A stretch of DNA of 43,598 nucleotides from Pseudoruegeria sp. SK021 (lineage in GTDB: Bacteria; Pseudomonadota; Alphaproteobacteria; Rhodobacterales; Rhodobacteraceae), in contig NZ_MTBG01000029.1 in assembly GCF_002119405.1 (NCBI RefSeq), positions 1 through 43,598 of the forward strand. Reading direction: 5' to 3'. Positions 1-8,003 of this stretch are shown here, in pieces. Within the stretch, counting starts at the first letter, position 1. Each line of letters starts with the position of its first letter. The notes beneath the pieces were generated by a model. It ran no database searches. It had not been told where the DNA came from and saw only the letters and a program-made list of their open reading frames with translations. The position numbers and the translations under genes were made by a program.

Positions 1-74
1 CCTGCGCCATCCAAAACCATCCGCACGGCACGTTCGCGCACTTCAGGTGAATATTTGTTCGTTGTTTTGTTCAT
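1..74 (-). CDS. IS3-family transposase OrfA, N-terminal fragment (partial)
   Basis: Reading inward from the ATG at 74, the protein starts MNKTTNKYSPEVRERAVRMV, the characteristic opening of the helix-turn-helix OrfA of IS3-group elements. In these elements OrfA binds the inverted repeats and is fused to the DDE domain of OrfB by a -1 frameshift. Only about 24 codons are inside the window. The GGAG of GGAGCATC just upstream serves as ribosome site. The gene belongs to the element that ends at about 127. Confidence 0.75.
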   Translation of the reverse strand, partial: MNKTTNKYSPEVRERAVRMVLDGA

Positions 75-127
75 GATGCTCCATCCTACTCATGAGTTGG
101 AGCCTCCGGCAAACCTGGCGCGGTTCA
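1..127 (-). mobile_element. IS3-family insertion sequence, terminal part (runs off the left edge)
   Basis: The stretch holds the start of an IS3-type OrfA and, upstream of it, an end sequence beginning TGAACCGCGCCAGG when read on the minus strand from position 127. That fits the TGAACCG-type terminal inverted repeats common in IS3 elements. The outer boundary at 127 is supported by the abrupt loss of the toxin frame that starts at 148. The other end lies outside the window, so the inverted-repeat partner and target duplication cannot be checked here. Confidence 0.7.
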
Positions 128-148
128 AGGTGGCGGGAGTGGCGTCAC
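128..148 (-). pseudogene. RES-domain toxin, first codons only (cut off by IS3)
   Basis: A GTG at 148-146 overlaps the stop codon of the antitoxin gene in a GTGA arrangement and reads M-T-P-L-P-P-P before the IS3 end at 127. In Xre-RES modules the toxin normally follows the antitoxin with this kind of overlap, and RES toxins often begin with a short proline-rich stretch. The rest of the gene is absent here and either lies beyond the insertion or is lost. The identity is inferred from position and the seven residues, so it is tentative. Confidence 0.45.
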
Positions 149-639
149 GTATAAACCCCGTACTCAAGGCGGGTCAGATAATCCTCGACAGCTTCGGCAC
201 CTGCGGAGGAGGCAAGAAGATCGATCGGTCGGCGGTTGTCCAAACCGATTGCCGGCTCAAGGGCCCAGGCTTCCGCTGCCTTCTGTGAGCCCATGACATC
301 GGTCGCCTTTGCGATGATTTCCGCAAAACGCCATGCCCTGCTGCTTTGCTCGATCGAAAGGGCCTTGTCAGGGGTATCCGATTTGCGACGTTGCAGCGTG
401 CGGATGCTGATCCCGATTGCCTTGTTGAGAGCATCCCCCGCCGCAAGAAATTGCACCCCTTCAACGAGATACAGTAACGATCGGGATGGAAGACCTGCAA
501 CGATCAGATCGTGAGCGTCCAGCGCCGTGCGGACGGATCGCTTCATTATCCGATCCCCTCCAAGAAGATCGTACGCCCTGATCGCATCATTCTCTGGTCC
601 GACTGGAATATCTAGCGGAAGTACTGAAGCTGTCGCCAT
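145..639 (-). CDS. Xre/MbcA/ParS-type antitoxin (DUF2384), 164 aa
   Basis: This is the antitoxin of a RES-Xre type II toxin-antitoxin system. It neutralises a NAD-degrading RES toxin and represses its own promoter. The N-terminal two thirds is an Xre-like helical region with the segment GISIRTLQRRK (about residues 77-87). The C-terminal third carries the toxin-binding DUF2384 pattern, with AAEAWALEPAIGLDNRRPID followed by an AVEDYLTRLEYGVY end. Length is typical for the family. The start is supported by a strong AAGGAGG site 7 nt upstream of the ATG. The toxin gene that should follow is reduced to a few codons by an IS3 element, so this antitoxin is now an orphan. An Xre-RES assignment is more likely than a stand-alone MbcA-like protein because of the GTGA overlap downstream. 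Confidence 0.85.
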   Translation of the reverse strand: MATASVLPLDIPVGPENDAIRAYDLLGGDRIMKRSVRTALDAHDLIVAGLPSRSLLYLVEGVQFLAAGDALNKAIGISIRTLQRRKSDTPDKALSIEQSSRAWRFAEIIAKATDVMGSQKAAEAWALEPAIGLDNRRPIDLLASSAGAEAVEDYLTRLEYGVYT

Positions 640-837
640 GGAAATGCCTCCTTACGCCACGTGTCGCAATAGATACGACGCATGGCGCAATAATTCAAGA
701 CGGCGTGATGCTGTAACCGCTGTCTTAGACACCAATCACCACGTCCGGGCCTCTAACTGAAACCTCAATGGATCCGATCATCACAGGCGCCACGACCGGC
801 GCACCGTCTCGAAAGTTCGCGACAGAGCCGCCCCGCG

Positions 838-1485
838 TTAGCCCATGAACGCCTTGTAGCCAGTAAGGGCGAACTGGACCCCCATCGCGACAATTATCAG
901 GCCCATATAACGGCTCAGCATGTCGCGCGCCATTCCTGGACGGGTCGCAGAACTTCCCCGCATGGCAAGCCCGACCAGCAGCAACCAAGTCACGAGCAGA
1001 ACAACCATGACTGCCACTACAGCCGTGATCGGAAACTTGTCAGGGCTCTGCGCCGCAGAAATCGTGATGACGCCGGTGATTGTTCCGGGACTGGCTGCGA
1101 ACAGAATGAGTTTCCCGAGGTTCCCGGTTCCAGCGCCACCATCTGGAGAGGTGGCCGGAGCCGATGGCGCGACAGGGCCGCGCAGCATCAAAAACCCAAT
1201 GAACATCAGGACAAGGCCACCGGTCACGGTGAAGGCGTCAAGAGAAATCCCGAAAAGCTTTAGAATTGACGCGCCCACAAGCGCGGCGGTGAGTAAGATA
1301 ACTAAAACGGTGAACATGGCTAGGGAGGCCGCGCGGACTGCGGACGCTTTACTTTGTCCCTGACCGGTATTGATGAAGATCATCGCGGATACACCAGGGT
1401 TTACCAACGCGACGAGGGTGGCAATCGCCTGCAAATGATCGCTTTTCGGTGACAGCGCCGCCAAGGCGCGCAAATGTTCAATCAC
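838..1485 (-). CDS. MarC family (UPF0056) inner-membrane protein, 215 aa
   Basis: This is a multi-spanning membrane protein of the MarC family, whose transport role is unproven. The sequence has about six hydrophobic segments. It shows the family patterns LVNPGVSAMIFI near residues 28-39, TGGLVLMFIGFLML near 88-101 and a central LILFAASPGTITGVI loop near 126-140. The last helix carries MGVQFALTGYKAF at the C-terminus. The start is a GTG (1485) with an AGGAA site 6 nt upstream. It stands alone, oriented toward the antitoxin gene, with 198 bp between them. The family assignment is firm but the substrate is unknown. Confidence 0.85.
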   Translation of the reverse strand: MIEHLRALAALSPKSDHLQAIATLVALVNPGVSAMIFINTGQGQSKASAVRAASLAMFTVLVILLTAALVGASILKLFGISLDAFTVTGGLVLMFIGFLMLRGPVAPSAPATSPDGGAGTGNLGKLILFAASPGTITGVITISAAQSPDKFPITAVVAVMVVLLVTWLLLVGLAMRGSSATRPGMARDMLSRYMGLIIVAMGVQFALTGYKAFMG

Positions 1486-1992
1486 AGTAATTCCTAGAAT
1501 GCATGAGGTAGAATGCTGACGTCGAGATTATGTGAAGCCGATTGGAAAAACGATCCATCGACGGTATTTTATATGGAATTATATGGCTATGCCCTTTGTG
1601 GATAGCCCCGACTTTTTAAGGCGTTTCCTTACAAGTCCGATTCAGAACTTCCCGAGATCTGTCATTGCCACACCAGCATATGGGACCTGTCGGCCTGATT
1701 GGGACGCACGCCAAAGCCCCACTCCAGCGGCGATCAAGGAACGCTTGAGTCGCATGTCAATGAGCACCCGATCGTTGCCGCCATGTTGTAGGAATCGACC
1801 ATTGGGCCGAACGGGCCACTTTCCCTACTTTGGGGCAAACGCTTTTTCCTCACGTCTCTGGCCTATCGGCCCGACGTTGCCGACTTCTGTGATTTCAATT
1901 TGAAAATCGCGTATACGGCACGACCTTCAAACGATACTGAATACCCTAGTCACGCGGCAAAACGCGCCGCAAAGTCGTTAAAAGGAAACTAA
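1486..1992. other. Intergenic stretch without a recognisable gene
   Basis: About 500 bp between the divergent marC-like and glcG-like genes. The only sizeable open frame (1532-1903, plus) has no recognisable domain and an amino-acid composition like a random frame. A good AAAGGAA ribosome site precedes the ATG at 1993. Promoters for both flanking genes are expected here but none could be assigned with confidence. Confidence 0.5.
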
Positions 1993-2421
1993 ATGCTTAC
2001 GATTGAACGCCTCGATATCAACGATGCCTACACCCTGATCGCCGGTGCGCGGGCGCATGCGATTGAAATCGGTGTGCCGATGTGCATCGCGATTACCGAC
2101 GAAGGCGGCAATCTTATCGCGTTTGAACGCATGGATGGCGGCAAGGTGTCGTCGACCACCATCGCGATCGACAAGAGCTTCACCGCGTCTGCTGCCAAAA
2201 AACCGACCCATGAGTACGGTGCGGCCAGCCAGCCCGGCGCGCCGGCCTACGGGATCGCATCGGCCATCGGCGGCCGTCTTATGGTGGTCGGCGGCGGCCT
2301 GCCGGTGATCGTCAATGGCGCGGTCGTAGGTGGCATCGGGGTCAGCTCAGGCACGCCCGCTCAAGACCAATCCTGTGCGCAGGCAGGGATCGATGCGCTG
2401 CTGGCGCAGATGGCGGCATAA
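1993..2421 (+). CDS. GlcG/HbpS family protein (DUF336), possible heme-binding, 142 aa
   Basis: This is a small soluble alpha/beta protein of the GlcG/HbpS family. Members bind heme or small ligands or sit beside glycolate, diol and propanediol catabolic genes. Typical signatures are the early CIAITDEGGNLIAFERMDGG segment (residues 32-51), the KSFTASAAKKPT helix, the glycine-rich GGRLMVVGGGLPVIVNGAVV strand pair (about residues 94-113) and GGIGVSSGTPAQDQ near the end. Length is normal for the family. There is no signal peptide, so it is cytosolic, unlike secreted HbpS. It is a single-gene unit followed by a strong stem-loop at 2444-2483. The actual function here is unknown. Confidence 0.85.
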   Translation: MLTIERLDINDAYTLIAGARAHAIEIGVPMCIAITDEGGNLIAFERMDGGKVSSTTIAIDKSFTASAAKKPTHEYGAASQPGAPAYGIASAIGGRLMVVGGGLPVIVNGAVVGGIGVSSGTPAQDQSCAQAGIDALLAQMAA

Positions 2422-2443
2422 CTTTTTCGAAACCTTGGCTATT

Positions 2444-2483
2444 GACGGGCGGCAGTGCATGGGATCAGCGATTGCCGCCCGTC
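2444..2483 (+). terminator. Stem-loop after the glcG-like gene (terminator-like)
   Basis: A perfect 11-bp inverted repeat, GACGGGCGGCA at 2444-2454 with TGCCGCCCGTC at 2473-2483, encloses an 18-nt loop. It begins 23 bp after the stop codon. No T-run follows, so it may be a Rho-assisted or mRNA-stabilising hairpin rather than a classic intrinsic terminator. Confidence 0.6.
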
Positions 2484-2485
2484 GC

Positions 2486-2542
2486 GCCTGAAGGCCGCGC
2501 ATCCTGATTTAGTCGTGCCTGACGGCGGCGCATCCTGATTTA
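2486..2542. repeat. Two direct copies of a 26-bp sequence, 31-bp period
   Basis: GCCTGAAGGCCGCGCATCCT, continuing into GATTTA (2486-2511), recurs at 2517-2542 with two mismatches. The core GCGCATCCTGATTTA is identical in both copies (2497-2511 and 2528-2542). It lies just beyond the stem-loop and abuts a short minus-strand open frame. Multiple short subterminal repeats of this kind occur at ends of some insertion sequences (for example the IS21 family), so a mobile-element scar is possible. Confidence 0.5.
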
Positions 2543-2779
2543 TGTGTCGCTTTCGATGGGCTGCATGCTCACGCCAAGCTTCTCGTCATTCACGATCCCG
2601 GGGTATGAGGTGGATTCCACTTCTGCGAACTTCCGCTTCCGGGCCAGAGACCGCCCCCCTGCATCGTTTGCTCTCGTTTTGGGAAAGGCGACTGGGCGGC
2701 TCTCGCCGCGCGTGGTCTTTATCTTCATCGTGGCCGGCCAGACCATGTTCAGTTTATGTGTCAGCTCCAGCCAACCCAT
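2540..2779 (-). CDS. Small uncharacterised open frame, 79 aa, after the ugpC-like gene
   Basis: A basic 79-residue frame starts 6 bp after the stop codon of the ABC ATPase gene on the same strand and stops inside the 26-bp repeats. I do not recognise it. It contains MKIKTTRGESRP and GGRSLARKRKFAEVEST, is rich in Lys and Arg, and has no signal peptide or membrane segment. No clear ribosome site precedes the ATG. It could be a remnant of a mobile element ending at the repeats, a small operon-tail gene, or not a gene at all. Confidence 0.3.
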   Translation of the reverse strand: MGWLELTHKLNMVWPATMKIKTTRGESRPVAFPKTRANDAGGRSLARKRKFAEVESTSYPGIVNDEKLGVSMQPIESDT

Positions 2780-2785
2780 ATCATC

Positions 2786-3832
2786 CTAAAGCCGACGACC
2801 GGTCGTCTTATCGAAAAAGTGCAGATGCTCGGGATCGACCGAAAGTTGCAATTCCTCGGTTCCACCGGTCATGCGCCAGACCCCAGGGACACTGGCGGTG
2901 AACGGCAGTTGTGTCCCAGCAAGCCAACCGTGCAACAACGTATTGGCGCCAAGCGGTTCGGCAAGATTGACATGCATCTGCAGAGGACCGGCTTCATCGC
3001 GGCTCAGATGTTCGGGCCGGATCCCCAACTGAACGGAACCACTGCCGCCCGGGCCGGGTAGCATCATATCGCCCAATTGCGCCCCTCCCGCTGTGCGCGT
3101 CGCTTCAAGAATATTCATCGAGGGGCTGCCGATAAATTGCGCCACAAAGACGGTCGCGGGACTTTCATAAACCTCTAGCGGGGTGCCAATCTGTTCGGCG
3201 ACCCCTGCGTGCATCACGACCATGCGGTCGGCCATGGTCATTGCTTCGACCTGATCGTGTGTGACGTAAAGCGCGGTGATGCCCAACTTGGCCTGAAGCT
3301 CCTTGATCTCCAGACGCATCTGGACCCGTAGTTTGGCATCAAGATTCGACAGGGGTTCATCAAATAGAAACACGCTAGGTTCGCGCACGATCGCGCGGCC
3401 CATCGCGACCCGCTGCCGTTGCCCCCCGGACAGATCGCGGGGACGGCGGTCAAGGTAGTCGGTCAGTTGCAGCAACGCCGCCGCCTCGGCCACCTTGGCG
3501 GCGATCTGATCCTTCGGCATCTTAGCGATCTTCAGCCCGTAGCCAATGTTTTGGCGCACGGACATGTGCGGATAAAGCGCGTAGTTCTGAAACACCATCG
3601 AGATGTCGCGATCCATCGGCTCCAGATCATTCACCCGCCGGTCGCCGATCCTCACCTCGCCATCGCTGACAGTTTCCAAGCCAGCAACCATGCGCAGCAA
3701 GGTGGATTTGCCACAGCCAGACGGCCCGACGATCACGATGAATTCGCCGTCTGCGACGGTGAGGTTCACCCCCTTGATGACTTCGGTGGCACCAAAGCGT
3801 TTGCGGACATCGATCAGGTCAACGGTTGCCAT
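2786..3832 (-). CDS. ugpC: CUT1 sugar/glycerol-phosphate ABC transporter ATP-binding protein, 348 aa
   Basis: This is the energising ATPase of a carbohydrate-type importer, a peripheral protein on the cytoplasmic face that dimerises beneath UgpA and UgpE. It has Walker [10 protein letters not shown] at about residues 36-44, the Q-loop in MVFQNY (79-84), signature LSGGQRQR from 134 and Walker B FLFDEP at 155-160. The H-loop lies in [10 protein letters not shown]. The last 110 residues form the TOBE/regulatory domain typical of MalK-UgpC proteins (LGIRPEH). The start codon overlaps the ugpE stop by one base (TAATG), showing translational coupling. It is the last gene of a ugpB-A-E-C set. UgpC-type ATPases can serve several CUT1 importers, so the substrate rests on the binding protein. 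Confidence 0.9.
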   Translation of the reverse strand: MATVDLIDVRKRFGATEVIKGVNLTVADGEFIVIVGPSGCGKSTLLRMVAGLETVSDGEVRIGDRRVNDLEPMDRDISMVFQNYALYPHMSVRQNIGYGLKIAKMPKDQIAAKVAEAAALLQLTDYLDRRPRDLSGGQRQRVAMGRAIVREPSVFLFDEPLSNLDAKLRVQMRLEIKELQAKLGITALYVTHDQVEAMTMADRMVVMHAGVAEQIGTPLEVYESPATVFVAQFIGSPSMNILEATRTAGGAQLGDMMLPGPGGSGSVQLGIRPEHLSRDEAGPLQMHVNLAEPLGANTLLHGWLAGTQLPFTASVPGVWRMTGGTEELQLSVDPEHLHFFDKTTGRRL

Positions 3833-4686
3833 TATTTCTCACTGTCTACGAGCCCGCGGATGAAAAGACGCTGCATCGACAGGACCACAACGATGGGCGG
3901 GACCATCGCAAGGATCGAGGCGGCCATGATGACCGGCCAGTCGGCCAGATCGTCGCCAGAGGGGAACATCTGACGGATGCCCATGACGATCGTGTTCATC
4001 TCAGGATCCGTCGTCACCAGAAGCGGCCACAGATATTGGTTCCAGCCATAGATAAACAAGATCACGAACAGCGCCGCGATGTTGGTCCGGCTCATGGGCA
4101 GGACGATATCCCAAAAGAACCGCATCGGGCTGGCACCGTCGACGCGTGCGGCCTCTGCCAACTCGTCCGGGATGGTCAGAAAGAACTGGCGAAACAGGAA
4201 GGTCGCGGTGGCGGAGGCGATCAGCGGGAAGATCAGACCGGAATAACTGTTGAGCATTCCGAAGCCCGCCACCACCTCATAGGTGGGAACAATCCGCACT
4301 TCGACCGGCAACATCAGCGTCAGGAAAATCAACCAGAAGAACATGCCCCGCCCCGGAAAGCGGAAGTAGACGAAGGCAAACGCCGACAGAAGCGAGATTG
4401 CAATCTTGCCGATGGCGATGCCAAGTGCGGTGATGGTGGAATTCACCAACATTGTCAGCACTGGTACGTTGACGCCCTCGAACAGTGCCTCGCGATAGTT
4501 GTTCAGAAACTGGTCGCCGGGCATTAACGGCATTGGCGGCTGGGTGATTTCGGATTGCGTGACTGTCGAGGCGACGAAGGCCAGCCAGATCGGAAAGAAC
4601 ACGACCAAGACACCAAGGATCATCATCGCATGGGTAGCCCATAAGCCCCAGCCGCGCTTTTCTACCATGCCTGTGCGCTCGGCCAT
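3832..4686 (-). CDS. ugpE: CUT1 ABC transporter permease, UgpE type, 284 aa
   Basis: This is an inner-membrane permease with six predicted spans. The N-terminal helix ([20 protein letters not shown]) is followed by a periplasmic loop and the conserved [12 protein letters not shown] segment. The ATPase-coupling EAA loop reads [14 protein letters not shown] about 85 residues from the C-terminus. The final region ([20 protein letters not shown]) matches UgpE rather than MalG. It overlaps ugpA by one base (TGATG) and ugpC by one base, so the three are made together. Substrate is probably glycerol-3-phosphate or a glycerophosphodiester by family resemblance, not proven by sequence alone. Confidence 0.88.
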   Translation of the reverse strand: MAERTGMVEKRGWGLWATHAMMILGVLVVFFPIWLAFVASTVTQSEITQPPMPLMPGDQFLNNYREALFEGVNVPVLTMLVNSTITALGIAIGKIAISLLSAFAFVYFRFPGRGMFFWLIFLTLMLPVEVRIVPTYEVVAGFGMLNSYSGLIFPLIASATATFLFRQFFLTIPDELAEAARVDGASPMRFFWDIVLPMSRTNIAALFVILFIYGWNQYLWPLLVTTDPEMNTIVMGIRQMFPSGDDLADWPVIMAASILAMVPPIVVVLSMQRLFIRGLVDSEK

Positions 4687-5567
4687 CAGTAATGCACCCG
4701 CTTTTCCACAAACTTGAATTGCAGGACCGTCAACAGACCCACTACCACCAGCAAGATCACGGATTGCGCGGCGGAGGAGCCAAGATCCTGACCGACGAAG
4801 CCATCGGCGTAGACCTTATAGACAAGGATTGTCGTCGCCTGTTGCGGACCGCCGCCCGTGATGGTGTGGATCACGCCGAAGGTTTCGAAAAACGCATAGA
4901 TGATGTTAACGACCAGCAGAAAGAACGTCGTCGGTGACAGCAGCGGCAGGACAATGGTCCAGAACCTGCGCCAGAACCGGGCCCCATCGATCGCCGCGGC
5001 CTCAATCACCGATTTCGGGACCGATTGCAGGGCGGCATAGAAGAACAGGAAGTTATAGCTGATCCGCCCCCACGAGCTGGCGACGACGACAAGGCCCATG
5101 GCCTGGGTGCCATCCAGAACGTGGTTCCAGTCATAGCCCAACAGCCCCAGATACCACGAGACGATGCCGACGCGCGTGTTGAACATAAACAGCCACAGCA
5201 CGCCTGCCACGGCGGGGGCCACGGCATAGGGCCAGATCAGCAGCGTGCGGTAGGTTCCGGCCCCCTTGATCAGCCGATCCGCAATCACGGCGAGAAACAG
5301 GGCGGGCACCATGGAGGTGACAGTGACAAGCGTGGAAAACACCGCCGTCGTCCAAAAGGACGCAAGATAGTATTTGTTCCCCAGTAGGTATTCGAAATTC
5401 CCTAGGCCCACCCATTGCATGGACAGACCGAACGGGTCCGGAATAAAAAGCGACTGCCAGATCGCCTGCCCGGCCGGATAGAAAAAGAACACGGCAGAGA
5501 TCAGCACCTGCGGCGCGATCAGCAGCAGCGGCAATATCCAGCCCTTGAACGTCACCCGTTTTTCCAC
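4686..5567 (-). CDS. ugpA: CUT1 ABC transporter permease, UgpA type, 293 aa
   Basis: This is the partner inner-membrane permease to UgpE, with six spans. It opens with the [20 protein letters not shown] helix and a periplasmic segment containing [13 protein letters not shown]. The coupling EAA loop reads [14 protein letters not shown], and the [20 protein letters not shown] stretch that follows is characteristic of UgpA/MalF-like permeases. The start is GTG at 5567, preceded by a G-rich ribosome site. A hairpin separates it from ugpB, so the binding protein can be made in excess. Length is normal. Confidence 0.88.
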   Translation of the reverse strand: MEKRVTFKGWILPLLLIAPQVLISAVFFFYPAGQAIWQSLFIPDPFGLSMQWVGLGNFEYLLGNKYYLASFWTTAVFSTLVTVTSMVPALFLAVIADRLIKGAGTYRTLLIWPYAVAPAVAGVLWLFMFNTRVGIVSWYLGLLGYDWNHVLDGTQAMGLVVVASSWGRISYNFLFFYAALQSVPKSVIEAAAIDGARFWRRFWTIVLPLLSPTTFFLLVVNIIYAFFETFGVIHTITGGGPQQATTILVYKVYADGFVGQDLGSSAAQSVILLVVVGLLTVLQFKFVEKRVHY

Positions 5568-5585
5568 AGTGCCCCCCGGCAGATG

Positions 5586-5615
5586 CGCGCCCTTCCCCGC
5601 AAAGGTCAGGGCGCG
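5586..5615 (-). promoter_or_regulatory. Intercistronic stem-loop between ugpB and ugpA
   Basis: A perfect 7-bp stem (CGCGCCC at 5586-5592 with GGGCGCG at 5609-5615) has a 16-nt loop and starts 10 bp after the ugpB stop. Hairpins in this place, as between malE and malF, protect the upstream binding-protein message and attenuate the permease genes. The role here is inferred from position. Confidence 0.5.
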
Positions 5616-5624
5616 AACTGGTGT

Positions 5625-6938
5625 TTAGCGTGCGGTCTGCTCGAAACGGCGCAGCAACTCGTTGCCGCGCGACACAGCGCTGTCGAGGGCGGCTTGCGCG
5701 TCCTTGTCACCGGCCCAGACCGCCTCCAACTCCTCGTCGATGACGGTGCGGATCTGGTCGAACGACCCTAAACGGATGCCCTTGGAATTCGCGGTCGGCG
5801 CGTTCATCGTCATCTGCACCACAGCGACATCCGTGCCCGGATTCTCGTCATAGAAGCCTTGCTCGCGGGTCAGGTCCGCAGCCGCCGTGGTGATGGGCAG
5901 ATAGCCGGTGTCCTGATGCCACTGCGCCTGAACCTCGGGCGAGGACAGGTAATTCAGGAACTGGGCGACGCCGACATATTCTTCATCGGTTTGACCCGCC
6001 ATGACCCACAGGGATGCCCCGCCGATGATGGTGTTCTGCGGCGCACCTTCGGCATCGGCGTAATAGGGCAATGCGCGGATGTCGAAGTCAAACTGCGCCT
6101 CGGCCTTCACGCCCGCGTAACCGGCAGAGCTTTCGGTGAACAAGGCGCAGTCGCCCGCCCGGAAGTTGGCACCGCCTTCGTTGCGGCGACCAGCATACAG
6201 GAATTTGCCGTCCTTGGCCCATTGGCCCATCATATCGATATGTTTGACTTGGAGCGGTCCATTGAAGGCCAGTTCCGTATCAAAACCGGCGAACCCGTTT
6301 TCCTGCGTGGCGAACGGCACGTTGTGATAGGCGGACAGGTTCTCAAGCTGAACCCAGCTTTGCCACGCGGTCGTGATGCCACAATCTTGGCCCCCGTCCT
6401 GCAACTGGCTCAGGGCCGCATCGACGTTCTGCCACGTCGACAGGTCCATGTCGGGGTCAAGGCCCGCCTTCGTGAACGCATCGCGATTCACGTATAGAAC
6501 TGGCGTGGACGAGTTGAACGGCAATGACAGCATCTGGCCGTCGGTGGTGGTGTAGTATCCCTTCACCGCGCCGATATAGGCGTCTGGGTCAAAGTCGACG
6601 CCCGCATCCGCCATCAATTCGAAAACTGGCTTGGTTGCCCCCTTCGCAGCCATCATCGTGGCCGTGCCAACCTCGAACACCATCAGGATGTCGGGCTGTT
6701 CGCCGGCGCGGAACGCGGCAATGCCAGCATTCAGCGTCTCGGAGTAGTTACCCTTGCTGGTGGCGACGACAGAATAGTCGGACTGACTTGCGTTGAAATC
6801 CGCAACCTGTGCGTCAACCAGTTCGGCCAAGCGGCCGCTGAACGCGTGCCAAAGCTCGATTTCAGTCTGCGCAGCCGCCGATAGCGGCACCAGCGCCGTC
6901 GTGGCCATGGCCACCGCGCCCATAACGATGCTTTTCAT
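5625..6938 (-). CDS. ugpB: CUT1 extracellular solute-binding protein, UgpB type, 437 aa
   Basis: This periplasmic binding protein delivers substrate to the UgpA/UgpE permease. A signal peptide with a short basic start and an A-rich end (LVPLSAAAQ) would be cut before residue 24. The mature protein starts TEIELWHAFSGRL, very close to the UgpB opening around the ligand-binding Trp-His. Other family features are MVFEVGTATMM (about residues 85-95), PFNSSTPVLYVNRDAF, and the late NSKGIRLGSFDQIR near residue 390, which is typical of glycerol-3-phosphate binders. A strong GGGAGGA ribosome site precedes the ATG. It is the first gene of the operon. No Pho-box was recognised upstream, so control by phosphate limitation is not supported. 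Confidence 0.87.
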   Translation of the reverse strand: MKSIVMGAVAMATTALVPLSAAAQTEIELWHAFSGRLAELVDAQVADFNASQSDYSVVATSKGNYSETLNAGIAAFRAGEQPDILMVFEVGTATMMAAKGATKPVFELMADAGVDFDPDAYIGAVKGYYTTTDGQMLSLPFNSSTPVLYVNRDAFTKAGLDPDMDLSTWQNVDAALSQLQDGGQDCGITTAWQSWVQLENLSAYHNVPFATQENGFAGFDTELAFNGPLQVKHIDMMGQWAKDGKFLYAGRRNEGGANFRAGDCALFTESSAGYAGVKAEAQFDFDIRALPYYADAEGAPQNTIIGGASLWVMAGQTDEEYVGVAQFLNYLSSPEVQAQWHQDTGYLPITTAAADLTREQGFYDENPGTDVAVVQMTMNAPTANSKGIRLGSFDQIRTVIDEELEAVWAGDKDAQAALDSAVSRGNELLRRFEQTAR

Positions 6939-7221
6939 GTCAGTCCTCCCAGTTCAATTCGTGTCCCGCAACGCATGGCGAAGTCCTCCGGTCACCGGGT
7001 TAACTTACGCCATCGCACAATCGGATCAACTCCGATTATGGCATTGCTACGGCAACGAGCGTTCGACTGCTCGCGTGGGGGGCTGGGCACCCGCAATAAC
7101 ATTGAAACTGGCCGCATAAAACCCACGGCTGCGTCCCATTACAAAAGGGGAAATATTTTCCCCCAAGACATGTGCGACACAGCCGCGGCAGGACGATCCC
7201 TGCGGCAAGACCTTTTTCGGA
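6939..7221. promoter_or_regulatory. Control region of the ugp operon with an AT-centred palindrome
   Basis: The 283-bp gap separates the aldolase gene from ugpB. At 7147-7163 it contains GGGGAAATATTTTCCCC, seven-base arms around a 3-nt centre. It could be an operator for the ugp operon about 210 bp upstream of its start, or a hairpin at the end of the TRAP operon transcript. No confident promoter hexamers were identified. Confidence 0.4.
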
Positions 7222-7989
7222 TCAACCGCTATGCGCCACGCCTGCTCCTGCGATCAAGCTGCGCGTGTTGTTTACGCACCGAACACTTGCATCAAAGAGC
7301 AAGTTAATTTCGTTCGTGACGACGATCTCAGCCGCGCCGTTTGCAAGGGCGTATGGGCCGATTAAATCTTCTGGCACCCCGATTACGGCAAAGGTCTTGC
7401 CGTGCGCATGCGCTGCCTGTGCAACCCGGGCAAATGCGGCACGAACGTCTGGGTGTCGCGGTGCCGTGAGGTGGCCAATGGAGGCAAGGAAATCATTCAT
7501 ACCGATCATCAGCGTATCTATCCCGTCGACCGCCGCGATTTCCGAAATAGCCGATAGCGCCTCTTTGCTTTCGATCATGACGGTGACCTTCAAATGCGCC
7601 TCAGACCGGGCGGTCAGATCGCCGACCGGCACCGGGCGGAAGCCGGTCACAGCCACCGGACTGGGAATGGACCGTCGGCCCACCGGCGGAAACCGAACCT
7701 TGTCGGCAACCCAAAGGGCGTCTTCCACGCTATCGACATGGGGAACAATCAACGTCTGCGCACCGCAATCCACGGCCCGCGTCAGCGCCTCGGATCGGGG
7801 ATGGGGAACCCGGATTTGGATCGGAAATCCGCTTTCAAGCCCCGCAATCGACATTTGTGCGACCTCTTCGAGGGTCACATGGGTATGCTCCATATCGAGA
7901 ACCAGAAAATCGAACCCGCTGGCGCGTGCCACCGAAAGGATCTCAAGGCTATGAAGCACGCAGGCTGCAAGTCCTATTTTTACGACCAT
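7222..7989 (-). CDS. HpcH/HpaI-family aldolase, 255 aa
   Basis: This is a class II pyruvate-type aldolase, splitting or forming 2-keto-3-deoxy sugar acids or 4-hydroxy-2-oxo acids with a divalent metal in the cytosol. The TIM-barrel landmarks are present. The FLVLDMEHTHVTLEE loop carries the catalytic His (about H35), an Arg lies at R60 (IQIRVPHP), and E140 (VMIESKEA) and D166 (IGMNDFLASIG) are the expected metal ligands. Length is typical. It lies 14 bp after the DUF6282 gene and ends the TRAP operon, suggesting it cleaves a metabolite of the imported acid. The exact substrate cannot be read from sequence. Confidence 0.85.
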   Translation of the reverse strand: MVVKIGLAACVLHSLEILSVARASGFDFLVLDMEHTHVTLEEVAQMSIAGLESGFPIQIRVPHPRSEALTRAVDCGAQTLIVPHVDSVEDALWVADKVRFPPVGRRSIPSPVAVTGFRPVPVGDLTARSEAHLKVTVMIESKEALSAISEIAAVDGIDTLMIGMNDFLASIGHLTAPRHPDVRAAFARVAQAAHAHGKTFAVIGVPEDLIGPYALANGAAEIVVTNEINLLFDASVRCVNNTRSLIAGAGVAHSG

Positions 7990-8003
7990 TTTTTCCGTCC
8001 GAA

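Noticed and set aside
1532-1903. 123-codon open frame on the plus strand between marC-like and glcG-like genes
   Set aside because: No recognisable domain, composition like a non-coding frame, and no convincing ribosome site.
3826-4527. 233-codon plus-strand frame opposite the ugpE-like gene, rich in His, Arg and Asp
   Set aside because: It is the antisense shadow of a clear permease gene; composition is typical of reversed coding DNA.
5859-6497. 212-codon plus-strand frame opposite ugpB
   Set aside because: Antisense to a strongly supported binding protein, with no domain of its own.
6939-7221. Pho-box upstream of ugpB
   Set aside because: No pair of CTGTCAT-like heptamers at the right spacing was found by eye.
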